Positions 13,601 to 26,086 of a stretch of DNA of 64,000 bases are shown here, piece after piece. The notes under the pieces are model-generated. The model made no database searches, was not told the DNA's origin, and was given only the letters and a program-made list of their open reading frames with translations. Where the stretch lies: the NCBI GenBank assembly GCA_902805475.1, contig CADCSX010000006.1, forward strand, positions 124,001 to 188,000, in the 5' to 3' direction. The stretch is from Entonaema liquescens. Its lineage: Eukaryota > Ascomycota > Sordariomycetes > Xylariales > Xylariaceae. The translations under genes and the position numbers were made by a program. The stretch's first letter is position 1; every line of letters starts with the position of its first letter.

Positions 13601-16404
13601 ATATCCGCATAGTAAACTTAGGATCGTGTGGAATCAATATTCCCACGTAAACAAGAACTAGAAAACAACCCCTATCACTCCTTGTAGATTAGAATACGAC
13701 TTATTTGATCATAATGATAGTATATGTCCTAAAAGGGTGTTTTGGCTTGACGCCCTATCAATACTTCATTTTACATGATACATGATACATGAATATTTAC
13801 AACCCGGGAAAGGAGACCAAGGCAGGCCAGAGGATCTACATACGAGAATGCTAAGCTACCGCTACGGCTACCCAAGAACAAGAAGGAAGCGCGATATCCA
13901 GATCCTTGTTTTTCGTTAGCCATAATAGCGTCGCCTATTCCGACCCCAAATCTCGGCAGCAGCCAGTATGACCTGCAGGTTCTGCGCTACCACGTAGCAT
14001 TACGATACGATGTAGAGTGAGGCGTCGCGACCAGGCTAATCGCTAACCGAAATCGCCAAGCTAACCATGCCTTAAGGTAGGTTATATTGGATTTTTTTTT
14101 TCTCTTCTTAACAGAGGAGCGCTTAGTCCGTCCTAGTGCCGGCGCTTCTAACGTAGTCTGGATTCGGGATGTTAATAGTATTTACTTTCCACTGTGTCCA
14201 GCTTACGTACCAGATGAAATATCGAGGGTAGTTATTGGGTGGTACTACTTTACCGCCATCGAATAGCTCAATTTGTTTTACGAGAATTTTTTGAAGCTGG
14301 AAACTACGGCTGGACTATTCGCCATTACACCGAGCCTACAGTAGGACGGGTTGTAAACTCGGTGAAGACTAGGAGCTTAGGAGATTTCAGAAGTTCGTGG
14401 TGGGTCTTTTCCTGCTTGAACTCTTTGCGGCGAATGTACATGGGACATCCTCGTTACGAAATATGGACTACTGTTTCTAGTATGCTGGCCTCCTTTTCTA
14501 AGTCTACAGTCTACAAGTCTACAGTTACACAGATATGTGTAGTCGATTCGATATAGACTGTAGGGCAAACTTACGATTATAGAACCATCACTATTATGTC
14601 TTTTGCGCGTTGTATGTAGAAGTGATAGGAATCATATCTTGTATCTAGCATCAGTGGGAGCGCTATCCGAGTTAAGAAAGGCGTCCCGGCATAAGCACGT
14701 CCGCGCTATTTGCAAGTTCAGGGGTTCCCTCTTTACAAACCTATATGGGAAAATTCATTGCGAAGAAAATACAATAGTAAGGGGTCCAGGCGAGGCTCGA
14801 GAATTGAACCATCAGAGCATTCCGAGTAAAGGCTTTGATGGCCGTGATGACTTGTCTTCGATGTCCCCTATCCTTTCTCTAGCCAAACGACTGTTGTAGT
14901 GTAGGTCTTCATCCGCTTTCAAAGTCCCCCCACACGAAGCCCCATGAATATGGAGTCATGCCAATTCCATTCCCCAGAAGCTGGTTATAGCCATGGTCGT
15001 AGCATGTCTCCAGTGCTCCATATACCCGCCGTGAGCTTGACTTTTGGAGAAAGCGGGATCTAACGACAGAGCCTCAACTCGCTGCCGAGATCGTATCCAC
15101 CACTGCCCAGAGCCTATCATCAGCAGAACTTCATTTCTAGCCGCGTCGACTTTCGCCGGTTCAACTTTTCGACAACGATAAAACGCCATTCTGGATTTAT
15201 TATCGTCGATACATCCGCCTCCCTCCCTAGACACGTAGACGGTGATAAGATGGTTTTCATCTCCCACAGCAGTTTCGGTTAATCACTCCCAGTTTATCGA
15301 CAAGAACATTCCAAATCAGTATCCTACTGTCCCTGAGGTTTCCTGTAAAATTGATAGAGGTTGAATATTACAGAAATATGGCTTCTTTCTCACACTGATG
15401 AGTTTCTCTTCGTCGAGAAAAAGATGGACTCTTTCCATAACGACTCACGAAAACATAGACTTCGACAACTATCCTAGAACCGACCGCTAGCTAGAACGAC
15501 GCATAGTTCTTCGCAACGATTCACACCCGAAGTACTTATACCTACTATAATAAAATTTGACAAGCATATACTCCACGCCGAAAAGCAAAACACTATATCG
15601 TAGAGGTCGGCCTCATTGATTGGACGAACGATTTCCCAAGAATAAAAATATATAAAACACCGGGTAACCCTAGGGGCGTACGCGTAGAATAGGCTTAAAC
15701 GTTAGAGTATACGATTGTAATATGTCTACATAGGTATACTATTTGACCACGGTACAAGGATAGATAGTCTCGAATACTGGTATAGTAGGGGAACCGGACT
15801 TAGATCCTACCCCAGCGGCCCAACCCAACTCTGCCCAATTTACCTCATTAGGTATTATAACCAAGTATTAAATACGACAGGGAAAAAAGCTTAAGCAAAC
15901 CTACAACATTACCTTTCTATCTAGTCACAGATCGGATCGACAGTGTCCCAAGATATGATGGAAAGGTTTGCTAACAGCTCAACAATGTCAAGCACCCCCC
16001 TTATACCTACTATATACCTAACAATCAGACAAAAAATTGGTAGATGCTGCATAATTACGAGCAAACATCAGAGTATTCTATTCTCGACGCGTCTGAGCTG
16101 GACTGGTTACTCGTATAATGAACTTGTCACCTCGACTTGCATATTTGAATTTACATAATAACGCGTTATATACAGTAATCCATAATAGAATTTGTTAAGC
16201 CACAAGAGCTGATGGGCCTTATGTAACAAATTACCTAAGAAAGGAAGTACCTAAGTACATACTATCGATAGCTTATCGGATTAATCTCGACAATTCGGAT
16301 TAACCCAAAAATTCAATCCCGTCACAAGTCAAGGATCATATTTACGCATTTCGCATACTTATTGGGGCATCCCACCTGTACGGCGTTCCTGAGGTAGTAA
16401 ACTC
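10601..16404. other. Intergenic stretch with possible decayed coding traces
   Basis: No intact gene was identified. At 11004-11405 (+) one frame stays open apart from a single TGA at 11205-11207. At about 12660-12950 (+) one frame reads like a charged helical tail but is cut by stops. Neither matches a family I can name. Repeats include a T/A dinucleotide run near 11650-11670, a triplicated ATCGTCT word at about 13100-13122 and AGTCTAC copies at about 14510-14525. These could be very old gene remnants or chance. Confidence 0.4.
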
Positions 16405-17331
16405 ATGGCGACGACTACCCCCGTCCGGCCTGCAATTGGACGGATAATAAGCGCTGCTGGAGCTCAGCATGTCGCGAACCCGTCCTTTCTGGGCGTACTC
16501 TTGATAAGAGCCGCGACTCAGAGCTGCCCGTTCTCCTCGACCTCAGAACGAAGCAATCGCCGACCGCGCCGCGACAACAACCGACTGCGTGGTCTCAGTA
16601 GCATATACCGGTCCGGACCCCGGTTCCGTATGAATATTGAAAAGGAGCAACTGCCGAAACCGGTAGATTACAAGCCGGAGATCAAGGTCGATCCGAATCA
16701 CGGGCTGTGGGACTTCTTCTACTCCAAGGAGAAGCTATTGCTTACTCCCGACGAGGATGCCGAGCACGGGCGCGGGTGGTCCGTAGAGGAGCTAAGACAT
16801 AAGAGCTGGGAGGACCTACACAAGCTCTGGTGGGTTTGCATCAAGGAACAAAATCGCATTGCTACAGCGCGGAAGGAGAGGGTTCGGCTGAAGCTTAGGG
16901 ACGGCGTAGAAACTGCCGAGCTGAGGCTGTTAGAGGTAAGAAGTTATGATCATGACCATTGAACCCAGCCGGCGCTAACTTGTGTACGTAACACATAGGT
17001 TCGCAAGACCATGAAGTCGATCAAGCACACGCTGACGGAACGATTCTACTTATGGGAGGATGCGAGGAAGCTAGCCGAGACGGATCCGGAAATCGACCTG
17101 GCCAACACGAGACGTCCCTATACCCCGAGTTCGTATTTTGACGAGGAGGTACAGAGCGCAGAGCCGGTAGAAGAGCAAAAGGAGCAAAAGGAGCAAAAGG
17201 AGGAGGCACAGCAAGAGGCATCAGAACCACAGCAAGAAGCAGAAAAGGAAAAGCCGGCGACCGAAAATGTTGATCCGTCTACGCTCCCACCTAGTGCCGC
17301 AGAGCCTCAACAGCCCTCGACGAGAGTATAA
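16405..17331 (+). CDS. MRPL4: Mitochondrial large-subunit ribosomal protein uL29m (MRP-L47 family)
   Basis: Structural protein of the mitochondrial large ribosomal subunit, 287 residues, exons 16405..16935 and 16999..17331. The 63-bp intron begins GTAAG and ends ATAG, with a phase 0 join. The first ~60 residues are Arg/Ser/Ala-rich with almost no acidic residues, as expected of a mitochondrial presequence. The family core (PF06984) starts near the segment GLWDFFYSKEKLLL and continues through the Trp-rich stretch HKLWWVCIKEQNR typical of L47 proteins. Exon 2 holds the helix after VRKTMKSIKHTLTER. The C-terminal tail is low-complexity, with a triplicated EQK unit and many Glu/Gln, and is probably disordered. 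It lies head-to-tail with GDI1, 768 bp upstream of that gene's start. Confidence 0.93.
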
Positions 17332-18099
17332 AGCTATGGGTATATATACCTAGGTATGTATTGATACCTAGTATAAGCTCCAGCGATGGGGTATGTAAAT
17401 ATGAAATATGTTGCATTAAGCCAAAAGGGATACCGGAAGATACGATTTGTGAACCTATTTGGGTGCATAAGTTACAATGACTTATCACTCACTCATAACG
17501 GGTGATTTAATATCATTGCTGAGCTTTGCGAAATGAAAATTAGGTACTCATTTTAGGTATTGTGCTCTTGCTTTAATGAGGTGGTAACAGCGGTGATTAT
17601 AGTGATTATAGGCAGTCAATAGTGCGTAATACCTTGTAGCTCATTAAGAAAAGGGGGGAGAGTAATTGGTAAGGTTAGTCAAAAAAGGGGGGGTTACTTA
17701 GCCAAGCGCGGGGTCAGTGCTGGTTAGATCTGATTGGTGGTAGCTCTCTTTAGAGGGGTTCAGTGTATCCAGTTTGGTTCCAGTGGTCCAGTGGTCCAGT
17801 GGTGGTCCAGTTGGTTTAGTGGTCAAACGGTCCCAGTGGTTCAGTTCCATTGATACTCGAGCTTCAGAACCATAAACGAACCAGTTAACCTTTGTATCCA
17901 CCATAACAACCTTCCTTCACCGATACTTTCTTCTTCTTCTTTTACTTTAACTCCTTCTCCTGAAAAAGAAAAAAAACATCCTTCCTCGTTTGGCCTGGAG
18001 TCAATAATCTATCTCCCCTTCTGCTTTTTTGACGATAAAAGACTCGGATCTCTTGCTTAATATACACACTAAGATATATCGCACCAAGGAACAAACACC
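17332..18099 (+). promoter_or_regulatory. Intergenic region and GDI1 promoter with GGTCCAGT repeats
   Basis: The 768-bp gap holds the 3' end of MRPL4 and the GDI1 promoter. At about 17760-17846 there is a degenerate tandem array of GGTCCAGT-like units. A pyrimidine tract at about 17928-17960 (TTCTTCTTCTTT) lies ~150 bp before the GDI1 ATG and is a plausible transcription-start-associated tract. No coding sequence was seen. Confidence 0.4.
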
Positions 18100-20072
18100 A
18101 TGGACGAGATCGCAAAGGAGTACGATGTCATCGTCTTGGGCACCGGTAAGTTTCCTTTGGGCCCCGCATTCCTAAGCTTAGCACTTTTTATTTTTATTTT
18201 ATTTTATTTTATTTTTTTGCCTACCTACTTACAGCCTTGGTGGGGTTGGGTTGAGTTTTCGTGATGTTGAGATAGCTAACATATAATTCTCTCTCTTCTC
18301 GCGCAGGTTTAACCGAGTGTATCCTCTCTGGGTATGGATTACATCATAGCGGTTCGCTGATATAACGACGATCCGAACTGAACTAACAATAATCAAAAGT
18401 GTACTGAGTGTTAAGGGTAAGAAGGTCTTACACATTGATCGCAACGACCACTACGGAGGGTAAGTAATAACCAAGCAACTACATATTCCCCTTATAAGTA
18501 AATACTGGACATATTGCTAACAGCTCTATTCATCACAGAGAGGCTGCATCCGTAAACCTCGAGACGGTACATATCCCCCCCTTCCCTATTCGTTTAGTTT
18601 TACCGATAAACTCGATAAACTCGATAAATTAATTCCATCCTTTCCTTATAATAGCTATTCAAGAAGTATGGCAACTTCGCGAAAGGCGAGGAACCATGGA
18701 AGAAGTACGGTCGACCTAACGATTGGAACATCGACCTGGTTCCCAAGTTCCTCATGTCTTCCGGCGAGCTGACCAACATTCTCGTCTCCACCGATGTCAC
18801 TCGCTACCTCGAGTTTAAGCAGGTCGCAGGCAGCTTCGTCCAGCAGGGCGCTGGAGCAAAGGCCACCGTTGCTAAGGTCCCTCCGATGCCGCTGAGGCCT
18901 TACGCTCTCCCTGATGGGCATCTTTGAGAAGCGACGGATGAAGAGCTTCATAGAATGGATCGGCACCTTCGACTTGAAGGATCCTGCCACACATAAGGGT
19001 AAGTAGCGGGAGTAACGAAGATGATACTTAGTAGCTAACGGCGCACCCCCGGGCTAGGTCTTGACATAAGCAAGTGCACGATGAAGGATGTCTATGACAA
19101 GTTCGGTCTAGAGCCTGGCACTCGCGACTTCGTCGGCCACGCTATGGCCCTCTACCTTAACGACGAGTACAGTGATGAAGCCGGCAAGGCCCCCGAGGCT
19201 ATCGAGCGTATTAGGATGTACGGTAACTCGGTAGCAAGGTATGGCAAGTCGCCTTACATCTACCCCCTATACGGTCTCGGCGAGCTTCCCCAGGGTTTCG
19301 CGCGGTTATCTGCCATCTACGGTGGTACCTACATGCTCAACACCTCGGTCAACGAGGTTACATATGAGGGTGGTAAGGCAACGGGCATCAAGGCTACCAT
19401 GACCGGTATCGAGCCCGAGATGAAGTTCGAGACCAAGGCCAAGCTAATCCTCGGTGACCCGTCATACTTCCCTGAGAAGGTCAAGGTTGTGGGACACGTG
19501 CTGAAGGCTATCTGCGTCCTGAAGCACCCATTAGCTGGTACCAGCGACTGTGACTCCTGCCAACTGATCATTCCCCAGTCTCAGGTTGGCCGCAAGAATG
19601 GTAAGTTCCAACTTTACATGCACAATAAGTGGACGTAGGCCAACAACTTAACGGAATTAGATATCTACATTGCCTGCGTCTCGTCGGCACATAACGTGTG
19701 CCCTAAGGGTTACTACATCGCCATTGTTTCCACGATTGCTGAGACTTCTTCCAACCACCACCTCGAGCTGCAACCCGGTCTGGAACGCCTCGGCCAGATC
19801 GAGGAGCAATTTATGGTAAGTAACAAATCCAATAGCATACGTCCCCTGTTCGTTATGGAAATTTATGCTCATAATTCATCAAGGGCCCCCCTATTCCGCT
19901 GTACGAGCCTCTTGAGGACGGCACCAAGGACAACGTCTTCATCTCCAAGAGCTACGACGCGACGTCTCACTTTGAGACGACCACAGACGACGTCAAGGAC
20001 ATCTACGCGCGCGCCACAGGCGAGGAGCTCAAGGTGGAAGGCCTTAGGGACCTGCAGGTCACGGAGGAGTAG
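18100..20072 (+). CDS. GDI1: Rab GDP-dissociation inhibitor, reading frame interrupted
   Basis: GDI extracts prenylated GDP-bound Rab GTPases from membranes and recycles them through the cytosol; the yeast gene is essential. Eight exons: 18100..18145, 18307..18331, 18400..18459, 18539..18566, 18655..18998, 19058..19600, 19661..19815 and 19884..20072. Exons 2 and 4 are only 25 and 28 nt. The dinucleotide-fold start (YDVIVLGTGLTEC), the HIDRNDHYGG segment, the YIYPLYGLGELPQGF region and the acidic C-terminus are all present. Exon 5 is 2 nt short: one base is missing near 18878-18882 and one near 18908-18912, both in CCC runs, so a literal translation stops at about 18924. With both positions read as four Cs the protein would be 463 residues, normal for the family. 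A sequencing or assembly error is the simplest explanation; a true mutation would be expected to be damaging. Confidence 0.92.
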
Positions 20073-22952
20073 AGACGCGATTGTAGTTAGGTAACTAATT
20101 AGGGAGGGGGGCAAGGAGCGCTTCGATTGGTAATACTTGACGAAGAAAGAAAAGCTGGCTAGTAGGTAGCAAAGCATGCGCGTGTATCCAGAGCTGTTGC
20201 TAGATTACCGACCAGATGAGGGATTATTCTACATGACACATACACACAAACATACAAACTTAAATGCGTAGGAGGCTCTGTGTACTGGGCTTGACGGTAA
20301 ATGTGTAGCTTATTGCTGTTTTTGTCTGATTTCAAGATTTCTAAAAGATAGGGGGAGATAGTGTAGTTGTCGATGCTGATTTTATAGACGTACAACTTTG
20401 TAATATTTGTTTCTTTATATTGCATTTTTTCGTTGGTGTTATCCTGTGACTATGCGTAGTTTTGTAGAGGTAAAGGGTTAGGGTAGATGGTGAGAGAAGT
20501 AGTAGGCTTTATTTGTAAGTTCGCTTGATTACTTGTCACAGATGGCTAGCCGAGATACATGGGGATCCTATTCCTTCAGTCAAATATTTAGGTGTAGATA
20601 TATTGCGTAAGGCTCTATGTGTTTAGTAGATGTAGCTTTCGATGCCTTGTATAGCATTATACACTTAGGTAAGTACTTATCTGGTCGAGAATATGAGACG
20701 CTACTGGACATTTACTCGTACTCGTGGTTGACTACTGATATTTATGATTACGGGTAGTTATATGATATCTGGATGCCAATGATAGCAACGAGAGAAACAT
20801 CGTTTTGGGTTGCTTTTGTAGTAGCTCTTAAACACCTAGCTGCTTGGGCATATGACCAGATTCGGATATTCTACGACTGACGTTGATGTAGGGCAGCTCT
20901 TGTATCCTACAATGTGAGTATTACTCATTCCCCTTTATGGCATGCTTCATAACAGTATGTTATAATTCATTCAAGGTTCCCTGATGGGCTTTGGGGGTGA
21001 TACTGAAAGCGTGGTGGTATAAAGTAGGGGATAGATAGATATAAGCAAACTAAGAAGAGTCAATACTATTTGTTTCGTCAAATGTCGACATGCTGTGTTC
21101 TTATAAATGTACCTGGCGACTTACAAGATTAAAGAAAACAGCCAAAACTACCACGGTAGCCACAGACTGTACCGTACGAGTTTGGTTTTATGTCACATTG
21201 CAAGTAGCTCTTCTGCCCGAGAAGAGACTCTGGGTAAATTTCCTCGACAGTTGGTAATTCGGCATACGTCAAGTGGCATTACGATCTCATCTTATAATCG
21301 AAAAAGGGGAAGAAAAAGTAAGCCAAAGATTAGGGGCTTAAGTATCAGTTAGTAGGTTTCAATAGGAAAATACTTATTATACCCCGTAATGCCTTGATTA
21401 AATCCACATAGTTGAACTGAATCTAACTCACCATAGATCACGTTCTGACTTCCACTAAGCTGAATACTAACTTGAACCTATTTACTTTTCTTATACTCAC
21501 TCTAAGCGCCAAACTCCCAGAATAGCACCCCGTCTCACACATATATGTTTGTTTCTATCCTAGTTGGATATCGCACAGAACGAAGCATATCCAAAAACAG
21601 CCTATCTACATCGATTCATGGCGAGGCAATTATCTTGTTAGTGATATATTCAATATCCTGAAGGGGTTGCATGATCAACTCTTGTCATCCAAAACCACCG
21701 GTTACACGGCTTATAACTCGAATAGTTTTGGTCTTTAATACCGTTATCAAGACTCTATTCAGTTCTATTGCACCGGTACGGCCTTGAGCGGATTCGACTA
21801 TGCGACAGAACTAAAGTAAGTAAAGAAATATCCTCATAGCATCCCCTACGTTCCTAACATTCACCCGCATTCTCATATATATACAGCATTCCTTTCTATG
21901 ACCCCATTTTCTGGTAGGCAAAACATAACGCCCAAGTCCCTATTTATGTAGATACCTACCTATATATGAACCCAACGAACCTACCTATACACTACCTACC
22001 TAAGGTAATGTATGTATATATACCTACGTTCGACACCCCCAAACATACGACGCACCACTACCCCCCATCCGGTATCCCACGTCTCTCGTCAGCAGCACGA
22101 TCTCCCTTGCGTTATCTCACCTTACCCTGTTCGCTTACCAGGGCATATATTCTAGACCAGGATCGAATGGGGGCTAATGAATACTTTTATCACTTTATCT
22201 ACGTACGTTAGGTATCTTACTCACTTGTAATATTTTTCATCTTTGAGCTGTAGTGCTACATGTCGCTCTACATACAGCACATACATCACATACATCACAT
22301 ACATATGCTTATATGCAACAATAAATCTACTTCTAAAGGTATGTACATCCCCTTCTGTACGGCGTATCCAATCAGTCGCCTTCTCACGGATCACTTATCT
22401 CGGGTAATTCTTATTTCCTTCTCTCCCTTACTCTTATGTTCGTCTAAGACCCGTAAGCAAACCTGCGTTGTTACTACGCTCCGCAGCTTTGTGACATTGG
22501 GAATTATATAAAAAGGGGCCGGTTATAAAATCTAAGCGTATCACGTATCAATAGAAAAATGGACGAATTATAATGACGATCGAGTGATGAATTCGTCAAC
22601 GGCAAACGCACGTCGCGCAATGTCTAGCTACCTCCTAGCTAGCAGTCTATGTGCCACTCTATATGCTCACTCCTAGTCCTAGCTTCCATCACCATTGATG
22701 CAAATGCCGAAAAGTCTTCTTTCCGTAAGGGTCATATGAACAAACTGCATAAAATCATCGCAATTGGACAGCAGTAGTCTCGTGTTCTGTCCGTCCACCG
22801 AGCTCGTATGTGTAAATGCCAACCCTTTTTTAACCGGTAGGTCTCCTCCGTGATTGGGTATCGGAACTCGCAAATTGTTGCTTGTGCGAGCTCAACGCGA
22901 ATCTCACCTCACCTCACCTCACTCCGATTCACCACTAGGCCTGGCCTAAATA
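20073..22952. other. Intergenic region between GDI1 and the GNAT gene
   Basis: This convergent intergenic space holds the 3' flanks of two genes. It is rich in short TACCTA/TAGGTA words (dense at 21950-22030) and has an ACATACATC tandem at about 22265-22310 and a CTCAC tandem at about 22903-22923. Several frames of 70-85 codons are open but show no family resemblance. Confidence 0.5.
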
Positions 22953-24229
22953 TCACGAGTAAAAATCAAAATTTCGATCAGCGTCGCGATGGAGGCTTCC
23001 CGAATAAGAAGGTATTCCCGTGATACTGAGCGACATATCGGTCCAACCTCCACCGCCGAATTCTGCCAAACTTACCCCACAATCTACGAAGCCGAATCGC
23101 TCGTAGAATGAAACCAGGTACTACAGCCGGCAGGTGTTAGCCCCGACAGATCATGACCGTATTCAAAGGGCCAGGATAAAGACAGAGATAAAAAAAATAC
23201 TTACATCCTGGCAGATAAGCGAGCAGCGCGATCCGCACTCCGAATTTCTAAGCTGTTGAAGATACGACTTCATAAGGACCTTACCGAGGCCGCAGCCCTG
23301 GAGTTTGGGATGTACGGCGAACGAGTGGATGCAGACGGTGCTTCCGGCTTCCTGATGACCTAGGCGGGTAGTATTGCGCTTATTGGTACGGAAGTCACGG
23401 GGATAGTCCATAGCGCTATCAGTCACAACGACGTCGTGCGATCGCGTTGACACGATGTGTGCCATCAGAACACTTCTGGCGCCATTTTCGCGGCCCGTCT
23501 CGACAGGATGCGCCGAGGGGAATGTATCGATCTCGAAGCCCTCAGTTTTGTCAGGGGGTATGGTGCAGAAGAGACCGAGGCACAGCTCCGGACACGCCGA
23601 GAGACGGTATTCAAACTAGTTATGAGTTAGCAAACCCCCCCGGTTCTGGAGTATATTATGATAATATCTAATGTAAGCTCGACACAGATCATATATAAAT
23701 AATATAGCAGTAGTCACTTCTGATTCAAAAGCGAGCGGCGAATATGACATATCAGATCGAGATATAATCTTGAAATCTAGAAAATCCTATAACTAAACAT
23801 TAACTTAAATGAAAGGAAAAAACGCACCTTCTCTCTTGTACACCGATGTGCCGGGTTTGCGAACGCAGCATCCTCCAGCGCGACGCAGCTCTCAAGATCT
23901 GAGATGGTCAGCGGGCGAACATTCGGCAGGAACGGAAACGGCACAAGCTCCTGGGCTCTGCCGAGTCCGCCGAGGGGTCTGTTGTTGTGATGTCGTTGGG
24001 TATAGTTTTTGGTCTGGGTGGCCTCTTTGAAATCATCATCCGGTAGGTCCTCGGAATCGTCGACGGCGTTCTCGGCAACATCCTCTCTCAGCAGAGGGGC
24101 CGGCACTTTGATGCTTACGCTTGCACTTGCGCTTGCGCTTGTGCCTGTGCATGTGCTCTTATCGGCAACGGCGACAGCGATAGTGGGGTCGTCGCCGCTG
24201 TCTCCGGGTCTGGTGGGAGATTCCGACAT
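22953..24229 (-). CDS. GNAT-family N-acetyltransferase (polyamine/arylalkylamine type)
   Basis: Predicted cytosolic acetyl-CoA-dependent N-acetyltransferase of 326 residues, resembling the fungal Paa1/serotonin N-acetyltransferase-like group. Exons on the minus strand: 23828..24229, 23205..23615 and 22953..23120, with introns of 212 and 84 bp; all joins keep phase. After a disordered N-terminus (Ser-Ala repeat at residues 30-39) the fold begins near LPNVRPLTISDLESC, continues with the FEYRLSACPEL segment at the exon 1-2 join, and reaches the acetyl-CoA loop Q240-x-x-G243-x-G245 in the stretch HPKLQGCGLGK. The last exon holds the YLVSFYERFGF strand-helix that usually closes the domain. The substrate is not certain; polyamines or arylalkylamines are the family's known substrates. 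The gene stands alone. Confidence 0.88.
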
Positions 24230-26086
24230 GCTTGTTTGTCTGTCGAACCCTTGTGTGGCCTCCGATTGGCTAGAAATGATTTGGGATGTCTAAGACGAAT
24301 AGGAAAAAAAAAAAAGGGTCGTACTTATTGGACGAGGGGTTAATGAGGGACCGCAAGGAAGAGGATCAGGTAGTATTGGAGGCGTTGGGTACGAGGCGGG
24401 GTGCAGATGATAGACGGCACAACACAGCACAAATTTTATCAACCTAAAAGATTGCGTCGTGATTAAAGAATGCTACTGTGGCGTCGAATTTGAAATATTA
24501 TAGGTGATTGAATGCGTAGTACATAATCTGTGCTGTGCTGTTAGGTTAAGGCTCGAGCGTCCCGTCCGTGTTGGCGTTGTGTGACATTCGGCGACGATGA
24601 TGATATCAGTGGTTAAGGTAGGTATCGATTAAGGTAGGTATCGATTAAGGTAGGTATCAGTCAATACATGTATGTAGAAAGTCAAGCTCTAGTACTTGGA
24701 TACTTGATGTTTTTAAGGGACAATAAAAAAAAGGATAAGTAGAAGGAACCAATGGAATGTAACGGATCTGGAACAAGCAATTACATGTACTTGCAGGTAA
24801 GGGGGAAGAAGGAAAGAGCAAGATGAGGGAATAAAATACAAATACATTAAGGTAGGGAAAGCACAATTGCCATCACTTATAACTGCTTAGGTATTTGCGA
24901 GCACGTATACACCTATATATACCTAACCCTTCACCTTTAACACATACCTAACCTAACGTATATACCTATATGCCTAATCTGGTTTTAATGTTACTTCCAA
25001 TACGTATCTTGTATACCTAGGTATGCAGTTGCTGCAGTTGCTTTGCAAGAACAGTCACTCATGTCCTCTTTCCATTTACTTCCCCTGTCCGCGTGACTTT
25101 CCACTTAAACAACTAAGGCAGAGATTTGCGTATATCCAATCATATTTTACCTGGCCGGACCTACCTCCTGTCTGTCTCAGTCATCTTCACGCTACTACTT
25201 CACTAACTGAACCCGACGTTTTATTTAACGTCTTATTCGACTCCTCTTGTCACATCTTAGTCCACGGACCATCTACTACATCCACACAGATGGTTGTCAA
25301 TAGCTCTACTGCAGAAAAAGGGGGAAAAAGAAATAAAAAATGTTCAGAACCAGAGGGTATCATTGCCTATCATCTCTGTGGTATCGTACAGCCGTAGCCT
25401 GTTAGCCACGCCATCAAATCATCCAGTGGTATCCGCCTGTCCATCCTCCAAGTCCATGTCGCAGTCTACCTCCCAACCCCCCGACCCCCCCTTTCTCCCT
25501 TCCAGTCCTTCCTGTCCGCAAACATGGCTGTGGTTATCATGATAGCAATTTGTCTTTCCATGTCCCTTCGTCTTGAAATCGGATGGTAAGGATGTTTGGG
25601 ATATCCGACGGGCGCCCCCAGAGTAGGCTTAAACCCTATAAAAAAGAGAACCAACGCCATCTTATCGAGTGCAAACGCAACAACTTATGGTATTTTCGCC
25701 AAAGCTGTATCAAATTTTCTGTGCTTTTCTGTGGTATCATCCGACGGCGTCCTTCCGCTCCAATCTGCAACGCCGTATTCCGCCTCGCGCAGCTCGTGGT
25801 ATCATGTCCAGATGTACTCGTGGATATAAGCGTCAAGTAAAATCGTTCACAGCCTTCGCCTGACTGCCGTCGAGGAAAAAGAGAAAAAAAAAAAAAAAAA
25901 AAAACCGTAACCCTGCAAGCCTAAAATAGAAATAAAGATGAAACAAAACTTTGAAAGCATAGGAGTTGAGAAAATCGACCGAAAAAACGCAGAGCCGACC
26001 GATGCATGATCATAGGATCGGGTATTTGTACGCCAGGGTATATCCAGCCGGGGGGTATTGCACGTAGAGCATCTAAAAGACGGAAT
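24230..26086. other. Intergenic region upstream of the GNAT gene
   Basis: No gene is supported. A 16-bp unit, TTAAGGTAGGTATCGA, is repeated three times in tandem at 24613-24660 (third copy with two changes). TACCTA-type words are frequent at 24890-25025. A 124-codon frame at 25023-25397 (+) has no recognisable relatives and is probably chance. The A-run at about 25884-25904 lies in the 3' flank of the KH gene. Confidence 0.45.

Noticed and set aside
14770..14840. Possible tRNA (GGTTCAATTC-like B box on the minus strand)
   Set aside because: No pairing T-arm or acceptor stem could be formed around it.
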